Counted from the first letter of the stretch, positions 42,510 to 51,743 are shown. The stretch: DNA of 64,000 bases from CAMBDS01 sp964355675 (GCA_964355675.1 CAYHEC010000006.1:62001-126000); one strand, 5' to 3'. Numbers and translations are program-made. The notes: generated by a model not told the origin, from the letters alone.

Positions 42510-43706
42510 ATGAATATTTTTAACAATTCACGTAACTACGACCATCTTCTTAAGCCCCTTGAAGAGGAACTCCTTTCCCACGCCTCAGGTCATAGCGTCC
42601 ATTGGTGCAGACGAGGCACAACCGCCGGAGCCTGGGCATTCAAAGCCGCGGCGTTGAACCGTCCGGAAATCTCCGAACCGGAAATTATCCTCCCTGCGAC
42701 GGCGTGCTCGACGATGCCGGCGGCAGTATTACTGGCAGGATGTAAGATTCGTTTCGCCGATGTAAGCTTAAGTGATGCACTTCCCACACTCGAGACCATC
42801 GAAACCGCCATGACAGACAATACCGTCGCCGTACTCTTTATTCACATGTTTGGCAATACCGCCGATCTTGATGAGCTTCACCGCCGCCTCGTAGCGCGCA
42901 AGATTTGGTTGATCGAAGACGCCGCCCAGGCTTTTGGAGGACATACACCTTCTGGCAGACAACTTGGATCCGTTGGCGAGATGACCCTTCATGGTTTCAC
43001 CGATAACAAAATTCTTGAGTCTGGCGGCGGAGCGCTGATGGTGCGAGATCCGATTTGCGAGCCGTTTGTCATAGAAGCAATGCGAAGGCTCCCCAAGCCT
43101 ACGCTACTGACGAGGGAGTGCTACTCGCGCTTTGACCGTAGTTTTCAGTCGATTTACAATGGCTTGGTCGAGTTTCAGAGAATTAAGTACTCGGAACCTT
43201 CCCCTACCCAATCGCAGACGGCAAAGATTAAAGTAACTGAAAGGCCCTTGACGGAATTTCCCGACGCTTTCTTGTCCATCATCCTTGCCTTCTCCGACTG
43301 GTTCATGCAAGGTGATCCACCGACAATGAGGCTCTCCTACGAGCGCCGTAACCTTGAGTCCAGCATTGAGCACCGTCTGCGCATGGCGGAGCTTTACCGA
43401 AGATTGTTGCCTTCGGATTTTGGCGAACACATCAGCCACTTCGAGGCAAGCGGCAATTGCTGGCGCTATACGATCTTATTGAATGATTCAATCTCGCAGG
43501 AAGATCTGATCTCTTCCTTGAGGAGGCGAGGCTTCCAAACCACCGACCTCTACTGGCCACTTGATACTTTGTTCAGTGAGAGTCCGGACTGTACAAATGC
43601 ATTGAATTTGGGAAAAAGAGTTATCAATCTACCGGTGGATAAGGGCGTCAATGAGGAAATGGTGGTGGAGATGGTGAAAATGATGAAGGGGAAATGCAAC
43701 TCTTAA
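42510..43706 (+). CDS. DegT/DnrJ/EryC1/StrS-family aminotransferase-like protein
   Basis: 398 residues, PLP-dependent sugar aminotransferase fold. 'EIILPATACSTMPAAVLLAG' matches the family's early glycine/threonine region; 'WLIEDAAQAFGG' carries the PLP-pyridine Asp; 'LHGFTDNKILESGGGALMV' carries the PLP lysine (Lys167). Such enzymes aminate keto-sugars for surface polysaccharides. The middle region is more divergent than usual, so the substrate is open. No Shine-Dalgarno. The coding strand runs towards the T9SS cargo gene. Confidence 0.82.
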   Translation: MNIFNNSRNYDHLLKPLEEELLSHASGHSVHWCRRGTTAGAWAFKAAALNRPEISEPEIILPATACSTMPAAVLLAGCKIRFADVSLSDALPTLETIETAMTDNTVAVLFIHMFGNTADLDELHRRLVARKIWLIEDAAQAFGGHTPSGRQLGSVGEMTLHGFTDNKILESGGGALMVRDPICEPFVIEAMRRLPKPTLLTRECYSRFDRSFQSIYNGLVEFQRIKYSEPSPTQSQTAKIKVTERPLTEFPDAFLSIILAFSDWFMQGDPPTMRLSYERRNLESSIEHRLRMAELYRRLLPSDFGEHISHFEASGNCWRYTILLNDSISQEDLISSLRRRGFQTTDLYWPLDTLFSESPDCTNALNLGKRVINLPVDKGVNEEMVVEMVKMMKGKCNS

Positions 43707-43747
43707 TCCTTCCCTTGATAAAATCTGAATCATAAATTCAAAAAAAC

Positions 43748-43779
43748 AAGAAGTCAACCCTCCGGGGTTGACTTCTTGA
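43748..43779. terminator. Bidirectional terminator between DegT-family and T9SS cargo genes
   Basis: CAAGAAGTCAACCC / GGGTTGACTTCTTG, 14 bp. The inner 24 bases (43751-43774) are a perfect 9+6+9 member of the palindromic family. Confidence 0.8.
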
Positions 43780-43805
43780 GTTACTGGAATGTATTGCAAC
43801 ACGCC

Positions 43806-46127
43806 CTACCGTATTAGCACGACCTTCTTGGTCGAAACGTCCTGCCCGGACTGAAGGCGGACGAGATAGACTCCGGCTGGGACTAAGGAGGCGTTCCAGG
43901 TAGCGCTACTCGTTTCTTCTGGCGACCCCCTGCGGTCGGCAGAGTTCCTTTCCGTCAACCACGGGGGGTTGACGGAAGAACCACCATCCACCAGACTGAC
44001 AACCTCCCGCCCCGAGACGTCGTAGATTGCCAACTGTAGGGGCACAAGGCCTTGTGCCCCTACGTCGTATCGTATCACAAGCATCGAATTGAACGGATTC
44101 GGCGATACATTCAGTAGGACATGCGTCCCCGCTTGTCCAACCTCTTCGTTCCCAACCCCTAACTCTCTTGCCACCACCTCCCACGTCACGGTATCCGCCT
44201 CAACCGAATCAGCCACAACGACCTGCACGAGGTGAGGCGGACAGCTGTCCGCCTCACCGAAGAACCGCCACTCCAGCATCTTCTCGTCAAACCGCGCAAC
44301 CTCCCCATCGACCAACCACGTAATCGACCAGCCGGCTGAATCGGGCTCGCTTGGAACAACCTCAAACCGAACAAGGCTGTCGGGCAAGACTTCAAGCGTA
44401 ATGTCTTCCGGCGCAAAGCTCCAGATTGCGCCCTTGACCGCTACATTCCAGACAACCTCGTCGCTCGATTGCTCCCGATAAACAAGCCCCTCGACGGCAT
44501 AATTCCCCGACTGAAGGAACTCGATGGTAGTGCGGGGCTCCGTACCCGCGTCCTCTTGCTCTCCCTGATTATCGAGATTGGTCTTTCTCCAGAGATATTC
44601 AGGATCGCCGTCGGGAGTGTAGCGAACGATGTCGAGTGAGAAATCAACAGAAGTGCCACGGCGGAGGGCGAGGTCAAGAGTATCAGGGGTGAAGGCGGAG
44701 ATGAAAAGGTCGGTAACGGTGATGTGCCAGCGGATAGTGGTCGAAAATTCCTCATTACTCACTCTACATTCGACAATCTGCTCACCCAATTGATCGAATT
44801 GAATCGTAACTGTCGTATCCTGACCCAAAGCGTCGTTTTCATTCAAAAGCCAGAGATAGGATAGGTCGAGACGGCGCTGATCGTTTGCGAGGACGAGAAA
44901 TCTGATACTATCCTGAAGCAACACAGTTAGCATTGTATCGGTTGGAAAATGCGCAATTATCATTGGGTCAAGTCTAAGCGGTTCAAGTTTCATAGCGAAA
45001 AGGTCATAGCCATTGACTTGCGGAGAGTTGAAAACGTAACCACAAGCAAGTACGCCTCCATCCGGGCTTGCGACAACTGAGGTAAAGCGATTTGTGAGAG
45101 GATCAAAATCTCCAAGTTCATTCATATCATATACAGAAGACCATCTAACATCATCATCCGGAGAGATTACCTGGGCAATTGGTCTGGCCTCTTGGTTGCG
45201 GCTCGCCCAGCCAACCATGATTACATCGTCATTCCTAAGACGAGTGCAACCTTCCCATTGCATCTCGGAACCGAAACCAAAATCCTGATTTTCTGTCCAA
45301 AGCTCTTCACCTTCGTTATTAATTTTTCTAACTAATAAACTGCGACCATTGCCTTGGAATGACCTTCCAACAATAATGAATCCCCCGGGAGCAGAGCATA
45401 TCGCCTTAGCAAACTCGCTTGTGTTGGCGCCAAGTCCGTAAAGCCTCGTCCAAACGGTTTCACCATCCAAATTAACCTTCTGTGCAACCATTTGGTACTG
45501 AACAAACGGTGGCGTTCGAACAGCGTAGCCAGCGACAATGACTCCTCCATCGGTTTCTCGGAGTCCGTAAAGATAACTATGCCCGTTTAAGAATTCATAT
45601 TCCCGACGCCAGACTACTTCTCCATCCGCATCAATTCGCATTAACAATGCAGTATATGGATAGCCATGGCGTATTAGGCCTGTCGCGACGAAATCGCCGT
45701 TCTTCAATTCGATAATTGCCTCTATCGATCTGGAACCATAGGTTCTGAACCAGCGTAATTCACCATCCGGACTTATCCGATATATACAGGCCTCATTAAG
45801 GCTGAGACCGCCCACCATAAAGTCCCCGTTATCAGCCTCAATTACCGTTAGGGAAACGTCAGGTCCATTTTCACGACCATAAGTTTGCTCCCAGATGACC
45901 CGGCCTTCGGAGTCAACTTTTACAACGTAACTATCTTGATTGAGGTCTGCATTTGGTGGAGACTGCGTTCCAACCATCAAGAAAGCTGAGTCTGATGTGG
46001 CAAAAACATCACCAGAGTACTCAGGGCCTGATGAACCATAACAATGGAGAAAATCGATGCCAGGTTGACTCCAAGTCGTTATAGGCTGAATCAAGATCGC
46101 AAGGCTCATATAAATTAATATTTTCAT
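43806..46127 (-). CDS. Secreted T9SS cargo, copy 2, paralog of 32730-34970
   Basis: 773 residues with the same layout as copy 1: signal peptide ('ILIYMSLAILIQPITT'), blade-like repeats ('NGDFMVGGLSLNEACIYRIS', 'NGDFVATGLIRHGYP', 'GGVIVAGYAV'), Ig/PKD-like domains and a T9SS sorting domain ('VSPNPFNSMLVIRYD', 'AIYDVSGREVVSLVDG', 'VPAGVYLVRLQSGQ'). The N-halves have diverged, yet 283 bases near the 3' end (44151-44433) appear identical to 33072-33354. It carries the same in-frame palindromes plus one extra: the 28-bp palindrome at 44036-44063 encodes 'VGAQGLVPL', where copy 1 has 'TGSAARPTR'. Confidence 0.88.
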   Translation of the reverse strand: MKILIYMSLAILIQPITTWSQPGIDFLHCYGSSGPEYSGDVFATSDSAFLMVGTQSPPNADLNQDSYVVKVDSEGRVIWEQTYGRENGPDVSLTVIEADNGDFMVGGLSLNEACIYRISPDGELRWFRTYGSRSIEAIIELKNGDFVATGLIRHGYPYTALLMRIDADGEVVWRREYEFLNGHSYLYGLRETDGGVIVAGYAVRTPPFVQYQMVAQKVNLDGETVWTRLYGLGANTSEFAKAICSAPGGFIIVGRSFQGNGRSLLVRKINNEGEELWTENQDFGFGSEMQWEGCTRLRNDDVIMVGWASRNQEARPIAQVISPDDDVRWSSVYDMNELGDFDPLTNRFTSVVASPDGGVLACGYVFNSPQVNGYDLFAMKLEPLRLDPMIIAHFPTDTMLTVLLQDSIRFLVLANDQRRLDLSYLWLLNENDALGQDTTVTIQFDQLGEQIVECRVSNEEFSTTIRWHITVTDLFISAFTPDTLDLALRRGTSVDFSLDIVRYTPDGDPEYLWRKTNLDNQGEQEDAGTEPRTTIEFLQSGNYAVEGLVYREQSSDEVVWNVAVKGAIWSFAPEDITLEVLPDSLVRFEVVPSEPDSAGWSITWLVDGEVARFDEKMLEWRFFGEADSCPPHLVQVVVADSVEADTVTWEVVARELGVGNEEVGQAGTHVLLNVSPNPFNSMLVIRYDVGAQGLVPLQLAIYDVSGREVVSLVDGGSSVNPPWLTERNSADRRGSPEETSSATWNASLVPAGVYLVRLQSGQDVSTKKVVLIR
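43919..43975. repeat. Two 24-base palindromic repeats in frame within the T9SS cargo gene (copy 2)
   Basis: 43919-43942 (one mismatch in the stem) and 43952-43975 (perfect, extended by two flanking pairs), at the same codons as in copy 1. Confidence 0.88.
44036..44063. repeat. 28-bp perfect palindrome in frame within copy 2
   Basis: Arm GTAGGGGCACAAGG then its exact complement. It belongs to the family of the intergenic palindrome at 32706-32733, from which it differs by one symmetric pair. It has changed eight or nine residues of the sorting domain relative to copy 1. Confidence 0.9.
44231..44258. repeat. 28-bp perfect palindrome within copy 2
   Basis: Arm GGTGAGGCGGACAG; identical to 33152-33179 and inside the 283-bp identical block. 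Confidence 0.9.
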
Positions 46128-46208
46128 TAGGTAATCCTGATTAATTTCTGTTTAGTCGGGAGGGGGGATACCCTCCCCACTGTTTGGCTTTGAGATTAGT
46201 AGAAACCG

Positions 46209-46542
46209 CTATTGGTTTTCATGAAAAGTATAAGTTACCTGCGGGTAATTGATCTGATACGCTAGGGTGCCATCATATCTCGGATCGGTTATCTCAGGCA
46301 CCCAAAATGTCGCAGCTGCAACCGGTGTTGAATTTACTGTGAAACTTCCGTCGCCGTCAGTGGAACCGGTGTACTCTGTCCATATAGCCCGTACCCGTTT
46401 CGACCCAGATACTCACGGTATAACCGACACACTTAGTCCCAGACGAGTCCAGCACTACCATTGTGTGATCTAACGCCAACGCCGTTCCGCTCATCCCAAC
46501 CACGAGACAGAGTGCAACTAATAACAAGGCGAACTTTTTCAT
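46209..46542 (-). pseudogene. Small secreted protein gene broken by a frameshift
   Basis: The first 61 codons from ATG 46542 (GGAGG five bases upstream) give a signal peptide 'KKFALLLVALCLVVGMSGTA' and the start of a beta domain ('CVGYTVSIWVET'), then a stop after 'MDRVHRFH'. Shifting frame by +1 near 46390-46400 continues without stop to a TAG at 46209 ('WTEYTGSTDGDGSFTVNS', 'WVPEITDPRYDGTLAYQIN'). The joined product would be about 110 residues. It precedes T9SS cargo copy 2 just as 35068-35472 precedes copy 1. It may be a decayed gene, a sequencing error or programmed frameshifting. Confidence 0.65.
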
Positions 46543-47235
46543 TACTTCCTCCAAAATTTGACTTCCTTCCGAACTTTTACTATCTTGGAGGTGCATCCGT
46601 TTGCGCGGACGCACCTCCACATTTTAGGGCGTCTCTTCTGCTTTTGTCGGCTACGGAGAGACGCTCGTGGTTTTTGCCACATTCTATCGCAAGCTGTCAG
46701 CCGCGGCGGGCTGACAGCGGTTTATCAAAAAAACAGAGAACCCTCGTCCGGGTGGCTTTCAAGCTCCGGCGAGGGTTTAGTAGTCTCTAAGCTCCAGAAA
46801 TACTGGAGAGAGTTCCACTCGTTGTCATAAAATTCAGCATAGTTAATTAATAAAAAGTTGACGCAATCGAATAACGGCAATATGTTCGTGACCGGTTACC
46901 ATTGGACGACCATTTCTAATATATGCTTCGGTTAGCAGGTTGTCAAGAGATTTCTTTTTTTTATTTTTTTTAATAATTAGCGTAAATTGCGAAGTCACGT
47001 ACCGGCGACACCACACAAGTTTAGTTTCCGACCACAGCGGGTCGGCAATGGAATGGCAAATCCCCTCCCAGCAAAGCTGTGCGCGCTACTCACCACGATT
47101 TTTCATCTTTTGGGTTTCGGGCAGTAGCCCCTCCAAGCTGTGCTATAAGGAATCAAATAACAAACGCCCCAACCGATTGAACGGTTCAGGGCGTTTGACT
47201 TCTTTACTTGCCTTGATGAGTCGGCGGTGACCCAC
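46543..47235. repeat. Gene-free region with several palindromes
   Basis: 693 bases between bipA and the frameshifted gene. It holds 46586-46619 (GGAGGTGC...GCACCTCC), an inverted pair GCGTCTCTTC/GGAGAGACGC near 46629-46665, a 24-base repeat at 46694-46717 (CTGTCAGCC/GCGGCG/GGCTGACAG), a hairpin with AACCCTCG/CGAGGGTT near 46738-46778, a second 24-base repeat with a mismatch at 47025-47048, and the bipA terminator. No gene is supported. Confidence 0.7.
47161..47198 (-). terminator. bipA 3' hairpin
   Basis: CAAACGCCC/GGGCGTTTG with an inner AACCG/CGGTT stem, 38 bases past the bipA stop; the minus-strand side is followed by a T-rich stretch. Confidence 0.7.
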
Positions 47236-49053
47236 CTACCCTGCCCGATCAGCTTTCTTCTGCTCGTTCGGGTCGAGGTACTTCTTTCGCAAGCGGATAG
47301 ATTTCGGAGTAATCTCAACAAGCTCGTTGTCGGAGATGAACTCAAGTGCGCCCTCAAGCGATAACAGCCTTGGCGGATGAAGATGATAGGCTTCCTCTGA
47401 ATTCGACATTCTCATGTTGGTAAGCTGTTTCTCTTTTGTCGCGTTAACCCATATATCAGAATCGCGCGAATTCTCTCCCACAATTCGTCCTGCATACACA
47501 TCCTGCCCCGGCTCGATGATCATCCTGCCACGTTCCTGAATACTCTCGATAGCATAAGCCGTTGTTCTCCCAGTCCGGTCAGCCACCAACACCCCGGTCA
47601 GCCTGTGCATGATGTCTCCTGCCCAAGGTCTGTGCCCGAGGAAAATATGGTTAATCACTGCTGTACCGCGTGTCTCGACCATCAGTTGTGATCTGAGGCC
47701 GATCAGTCCGCGCATCGGTATCTCAAATTCGAATCGCACCCACCCGGACTGGTGATTTAACATTTTCATCATCTTGCCTTTGCGAAGTCCCATCGCCGAA
47801 GTAACGACTCCGACAAAAGCCTCAGGGCAGTCAACCATCAGAAACTCAAAAGGTTCGTGGAGTATCCCATTGACATTTTTGGTGATAACATTCGGTTTAC
47901 CGACGGCAAACTCGTAACCTTCACGGCGCATTGTTTCGATCAGAATAGCTATTTGAAGCTCCCCACGACCGATCACCTTGAATGAGTCAGTCATGGCGGT
48001 TTCCTCGACACGCAACGAAGGATTAAGCTGAATTTCCTTCCATAGCCGGTCACGAACCTGCCTGCTGGTGACGTACTTTCCCTCGCGCCCGGCAAAGGGC
48101 GAGGTGTTGACAGAGAATACCACTTCCAATGTCGGTTCGTCGATGTGGAGGGGTGGGAGTGGTCGCGGGTCTTCCGGATCGGTTAGCGTGTCGCCAAGCT
48201 CAATGCTTTCGACGCCCGCGATGGCTACGATATCACCGGGTTGCGCCAAATCGATAGGAGTCCGCTTCAAGCCACTGAAGCCGAGAAGTTGGGTGATTTT
48301 AGCCTTTTTTGCCTGCTCGCCATCACCGATCTGCACATATTGCCCGTTTCGTACACTTCCGTTCGTCACGCGACCTATGCAGATACGTCCGAGGTAGTCG
48401 CTGTAGTCCATACTGGTTATTTGAAGCTGAAGCGGATGTCCCTCCTCAAATACAGGTCCGGGTACACTTTGTTTAATCATTCGAAAAAGTGGTTCCAGAT
48501 CTACTCCGGGTTGGGACAGGTCAAGAGTTGCCGTTCCTGCGCGGGCATTTGTGTAGATGATCGGAAAATGACACTGCTCTTCGGTTGCGTCAAGATCGAG
48601 AAAAAGCTCGAGCACCTCATCGACAACCTCTTCGATTCTCGCGTCGGAGCGATCGATCTTGTTGATGACCACCACAGGGGACAGACCACTCTCGAGCGCA
48701 TTGGAGAGAACATAGCGTGTTTGAGGAAGGGGGCCTTCAGAAGCGTCCACCAGTAACAGACAGCCATCGACCATTTTAAGTATTCGCTGAACTTCTCCGC
48801 CGAAGTCGGAGTGGCCGGGAGTATCGACGATATTAATGGTGATGTCTTCGAATGGTATAGCAGTATTTTTCGCCATGATTGTGATGCCTTTTTCTCTTTC
48901 GAGATCGAGGCGGTCCATCGCACGTTCGGCGACTGCTTCATTGGAACGAAAAATTCCGGACTGCTTTAGCATGGCGTCAACCAGTGTCGTTTTGCCATGA
49001 TCGACGTGGGCGATTATTGCGACATTCCGCAGGTCGGCTCGTTGTTTTATCAT
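47236..49053 (-). CDS. typA: Ribosome-associated GTPase BipA/TypA
   Basis: 605 residues, standard length. Translational GTPase of the EF-G family that helps 50S assembly and stress growth. G1 'AHVDHGKTTL', effector region 'ERAMDRLDLEREKGITIMAK', G3 'DTPGHSDFGGEV', G4 'VINKIDR'. The C-terminal BipA-specific domain ('RTTAYAIESIQERGRMIIEP', 'ENSRDSDIWVNATKEKQLTN') separates it from LepA and EF-G. Monocistronic by appearance. Confidence 0.96.
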   Translation of the reverse strand: MIKQRADLRNVAIIAHVDHGKTTLVDAMLKQSGIFRSNEAVAERAMDRLDLEREKGITIMAKNTAIPFEDITINIVDTPGHSDFGGEVQRILKMVDGCLLLVDASEGPLPQTRYVLSNALESGLSPVVVINKIDRSDARIEEVVDEVLELFLDLDATEEQCHFPIIYTNARAGTATLDLSQPGVDLEPLFRMIKQSVPGPVFEEGHPLQLQITSMDYSDYLGRICIGRVTNGSVRNGQYVQIGDGEQAKKAKITQLLGFSGLKRTPIDLAQPGDIVAIAGVESIELGDTLTDPEDPRPLPPLHIDEPTLEVVFSVNTSPFAGREGKYVTSRQVRDRLWKEIQLNPSLRVEETAMTDSFKVIGRGELQIAILIETMRREGYEFAVGKPNVITKNVNGILHEPFEFLMVDCPEAFVGVVTSAMGLRKGKMMKMLNHQSGWVRFEFEIPMRGLIGLRSQLMVETRGTAVINHIFLGHRPWAGDIMHRLTGVLVADRTGRTTAYAIESIQERGRMIIEPGQDVYAGRIVGENSRDSDIWVNATKEKQLTNMRMSNSEEAYHLHPPRLLSLEGALEFISDNELVEITPKSIRLRKKYLDPNEQKKADRAG

Positions 49054-49119
49054 ATTGCCATAGTTAAGATACGTTTATTGAATTGCGAACTATTATTAAG
49101 AGTGCGGCTTATAGAAGCA

Positions 49120-49151
49120 CTTTGGAGGGCTGACTTTCGGTCCGCCCTTGA
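49120..49151. repeat. CTTTGGAGGGC-type palindrome between bipA and M16 genes
   Basis: GGAGGGCtGAC and GTCcGCCCT pair around TTTCG. It resembles the outer arm of the 200-bp element. Confidence 0.6.
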
Positions 49152-49181
49152 GGGAAGGGTGAGACACCCCACAACAGCAGA

Positions 49182-51743
49182 TCACTTGACGATTATTGTC
49201 GCCAAGCCATCTTTGGTAAGATATTTTTCTGCCGCGGCCTTGACAGACTCAGGCGTCAGAGATCGAAACGCCTCGATCAAATGCGCACGCGAGTCAGGGT
49301 CACTCCAGTAGTACTCCCCTGTACCCATAGCAAAAGCCTGCCCTATTCGCGCCATATCGCGCATCATCAGACGACCCGCAATTGCCGCACTAAGCTTTTC
49401 TATCTCTTCAGTCGTAAAGACGTGTGTCTGAAGTACATCCAGAAGTTCATTGATTCCGGACTCAGATTCGCTAAGTTTTTCGGGTCGAGTGCCAATAGAA
49501 ATTTCCCACAACCCCCAGAGCATATCTTTTTCGCCGCGTTGGTAAATGACTGAACTCCCCAGCGAGTAAGCAAGGCCTCTGGTCTCTCGCAAAACCATTC
49601 CCATTCTTTCGCTGAACCAACTATTAGCGATGGTCAACGACGCTCGGTCGGCGGGCGAAACATCGACGAGAACTTTCCCCATCACAACTGCGCCTTGAGG
49701 CTTCCCGAGTATGATAGTGTCGCGAAGTGATACGCTCCTCAGCGACCGTTCTGGTTTACCCCAACCCTCTGGATGCTCGAATTTGAATTTATTGTTTTTT
49801 GCGAATGATTTAACCACCGCATCGGCCGCCTCTTCGGCTGGAACGGGACCAGAAACGGTAATGATGAGGTTTTCCGGATGAAGGTAAGACGTTCTCAATC
49901 GTTCGATTTCTGCAAGTGATACTTTTTCGACGTCTCCGTAAACTGGAGCCGCAAGCGAAGTGCTACCGACTGCGTTTTCCCTAAGCTTACCAATTCCGAC
50001 GCCAGCCGGATTGCGAAAAGATGCGGCTCTTCCGGCGGCGACGCCTTCTTTTGCGGAAGAGACAAGTTCTTCGGTCAAGGGAGTCGTCAATAACAGCTCG
50101 GCCAATATATCAACACCTTCCTTCCAACTACCGGGCAAAAGCTCGAATCGCACGAATGAGTATTCTGGAGCGGTATAGTAGTCATCGTAAGGTATCGCCG
50201 GGCTATCGGCAGTCTTGATTGTCGCCGCAAGCGTTTCCAGTCGGTTGCCTAATTTTTGACCAACCGCAACGGCTTCTCCCAGCGTCCGATGGAGCAAGTC
50301 AACCGACCCCGGATGATAGACACGATCCCATAACCAGCGGTCTTTTGCGAGGACGTGTACAGCAAAAACTCGCGCCGTCGGATCACTCTTGACAATAACA
50401 GTGGGCATTCCTTCGCCACTTCGACGAGTGCTACCAGAATACTCGCTGGCAATCTCACTCTTTGCTTCCAATCCAGGTTCGATAGCGACGAGAAGTCGAG
50501 CCGGTGTTAACAGCCATTTCTTTGTTACAACTTGAAGTTGTTCTGGACTCGTTTTGGCCATCCGGTCATTCCAAGAGGCGAACTCGTCCCAAGATACCAC
50601 CGCCCAGTACGAGGCGTACATCATACCATAGTAATGAAGTCGTTCGGTATTGTAAACTTGCTCAGCAAGATAGCCTCTCGTCAAACGAGCGATTTCATTT
50701 TTATCGACGGGTTTATTAATCAGCCGTTCGAGCTCGGCATCAAGCAAGCTGACAAGTTTGGCGTTATCGGGACCCTCTTTGGGCGCAGAAAGGGTAATTG
50801 TAGCAACAGAAACATCGGGATCAAGGGACAAGTCAGTTCCACCACTGACGCCAGAGGGCAAATTCGCTTCGAACCGTTTGTCCAGAGCGCGAAGCTGAAG
50901 CATGAAAGCTACGAATTCGGGACTGCCAGGCTTAGGAGCCGCCATCGCGACCATGACTTTGCGCATTCTTCCCGGAGTTTCTTTGACGATTGTACCCATT
51001 GAAGAAAGAGAGTTGAAGTCTGGCGATTCGATTGTCCGACGGGGAGGGATTTCAGCGGGTGGATAGGGGCTCAATCGTTCGTTAAACCAGTCGAAAAGGC
51101 TGTCTGCATCAAAATCTCCAGTTGCAAAGAGCATCGAGTTGTTTGGTTGATACCACCTTTTATAAAATGCCATCACCGAGTCACGTTCCAGTCGCGATAT
51201 GCTTTCGGTTGTTCCAAGCACTTCCCGTGACAAAGGCGAATTGCCGTATAATATCTCGCCAAACATTCGTTGTACGCCGTCATCAGACGTGTTGGAGCGT
51301 GCGATCTCTTCGATAACGATGCCCCGTTCTTTCTCAACCTTCGCTTCAGGGAGAATCGAGGCGAACACCATATCGGCGAGGATGTCGAATCCGGTCACGA
51401 ATTTATCTTTTTCAACCAATACCATAAAATCTGTGAAGTGTGAGCCGGTATGGGCATTGTTATAAGCGCCGATCCGGTCGAACCCCGCGTATATTTCTTC
51501 TTGTGTACGAGTCTTCGTACCGTTGAAGAGAAGATGTTCGAGGAAATGCGCCGAGCCCCATGTCTGCCATGTTTCGTCTCTTGCACCGATTTTGACAATG
51601 ATGTTGGCGGCTATCATCGGAACCGAATGGTTTTCGACAAGGACGACGTCCATGCCATTGCTAAGGCGTCCACTGCGAATACCGGAAGATGCTTGCAAGC
51701 TAAGAGGTACGAGTAGTGTAATTAGAAAGAGTTTGAGTTTCAT
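49182..51743 (-). CDS. Secreted M16-family zinc metalloprotease
   Basis: 853 residues: signal peptide ('LKLFLITLLVPLSLQAS') and two M16 halves. The inverted zinc motif HFLEH is at residues 66-70, with the third ligand expected at Glu145 or Glu146 ('IVIEEIARS'). The N-half is thus active-type; the C-half ('RTSYLHPENLIITVSGPVPA') lacks HxxEH as usual. This is the pitrilysin-like two-domain clamshell of about 850-900 residues found in the periplasm, degrading peptides. The gene is monocistronic. Confidence 0.92.
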   Translation of the reverse strand: MKLKLFLITLLVPLSLQASSGIRSGRLSNGMDVVLVENHSVPMIAANIIVKIGARDETWQTWGSAHFLEHLLFNGTKTRTQEEIYAGFDRIGAYNNAHTGSHFTDFMVLVEKDKFVTGFDILADMVFASILPEAKVEKERGIVIEEIARSNTSDDGVQRMFGEILYGNSPLSREVLGTTESISRLERDSVMAFYKRWYQPNNSMLFATGDFDADSLFDWFNERLSPYPPAEIPPRRTIESPDFNSLSSMGTIVKETPGRMRKVMVAMAAPKPGSPEFVAFMLQLRALDKRFEANLPSGVSGGTDLSLDPDVSVATITLSAPKEGPDNAKLVSLLDAELERLINKPVDKNEIARLTRGYLAEQVYNTERLHYYGMMYASYWAVVSWDEFASWNDRMAKTSPEQLQVVTKKWLLTPARLLVAIEPGLEAKSEIASEYSGSTRRSGEGMPTVIVKSDPTARVFAVHVLAKDRWLWDRVYHPGSVDLLHRTLGEAVAVGQKLGNRLETLAATIKTADSPAIPYDDYYTAPEYSFVRFELLPGSWKEGVDILAELLLTTPLTEELVSSAKEGVAAGRAASFRNPAGVGIGKLRENAVGSTSLAAPVYGDVEKVSLAEIERLRTSYLHPENLIITVSGPVPAEEAADAVVKSFAKNNKFKFEHPEGWGKPERSLRSVSLRDTIILGKPQGAVVMGKVLVDVSPADRASLTIANSWFSERMGMVLRETRGLAYSLGSSVIYQRGEKDMLWGLWEISIGTRPEKLSESESGINELLDVLQTHVFTTEEIEKLSAAIAGRLMMRDMARIGQAFAMGTGEYYWSDPDSRAHLIEAFRSLTPESVKAAAEKYLTKDGLATIIVK

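Noticed and set aside
33107..44416. Identical 76-codon open frames in a second frame of both T9SS cargo genes
   Set aside because: They are identical only because the DNA block is identical; low-complexity Arg/Ser-rich translation suggests no real protein.
46461..47230. Several plus-strand open frames of 90-109 codons
   Set aside because: They overlap palindromic repeats and the signal-peptide region of the minus-strand gene, and their translations show no protein-like pattern.
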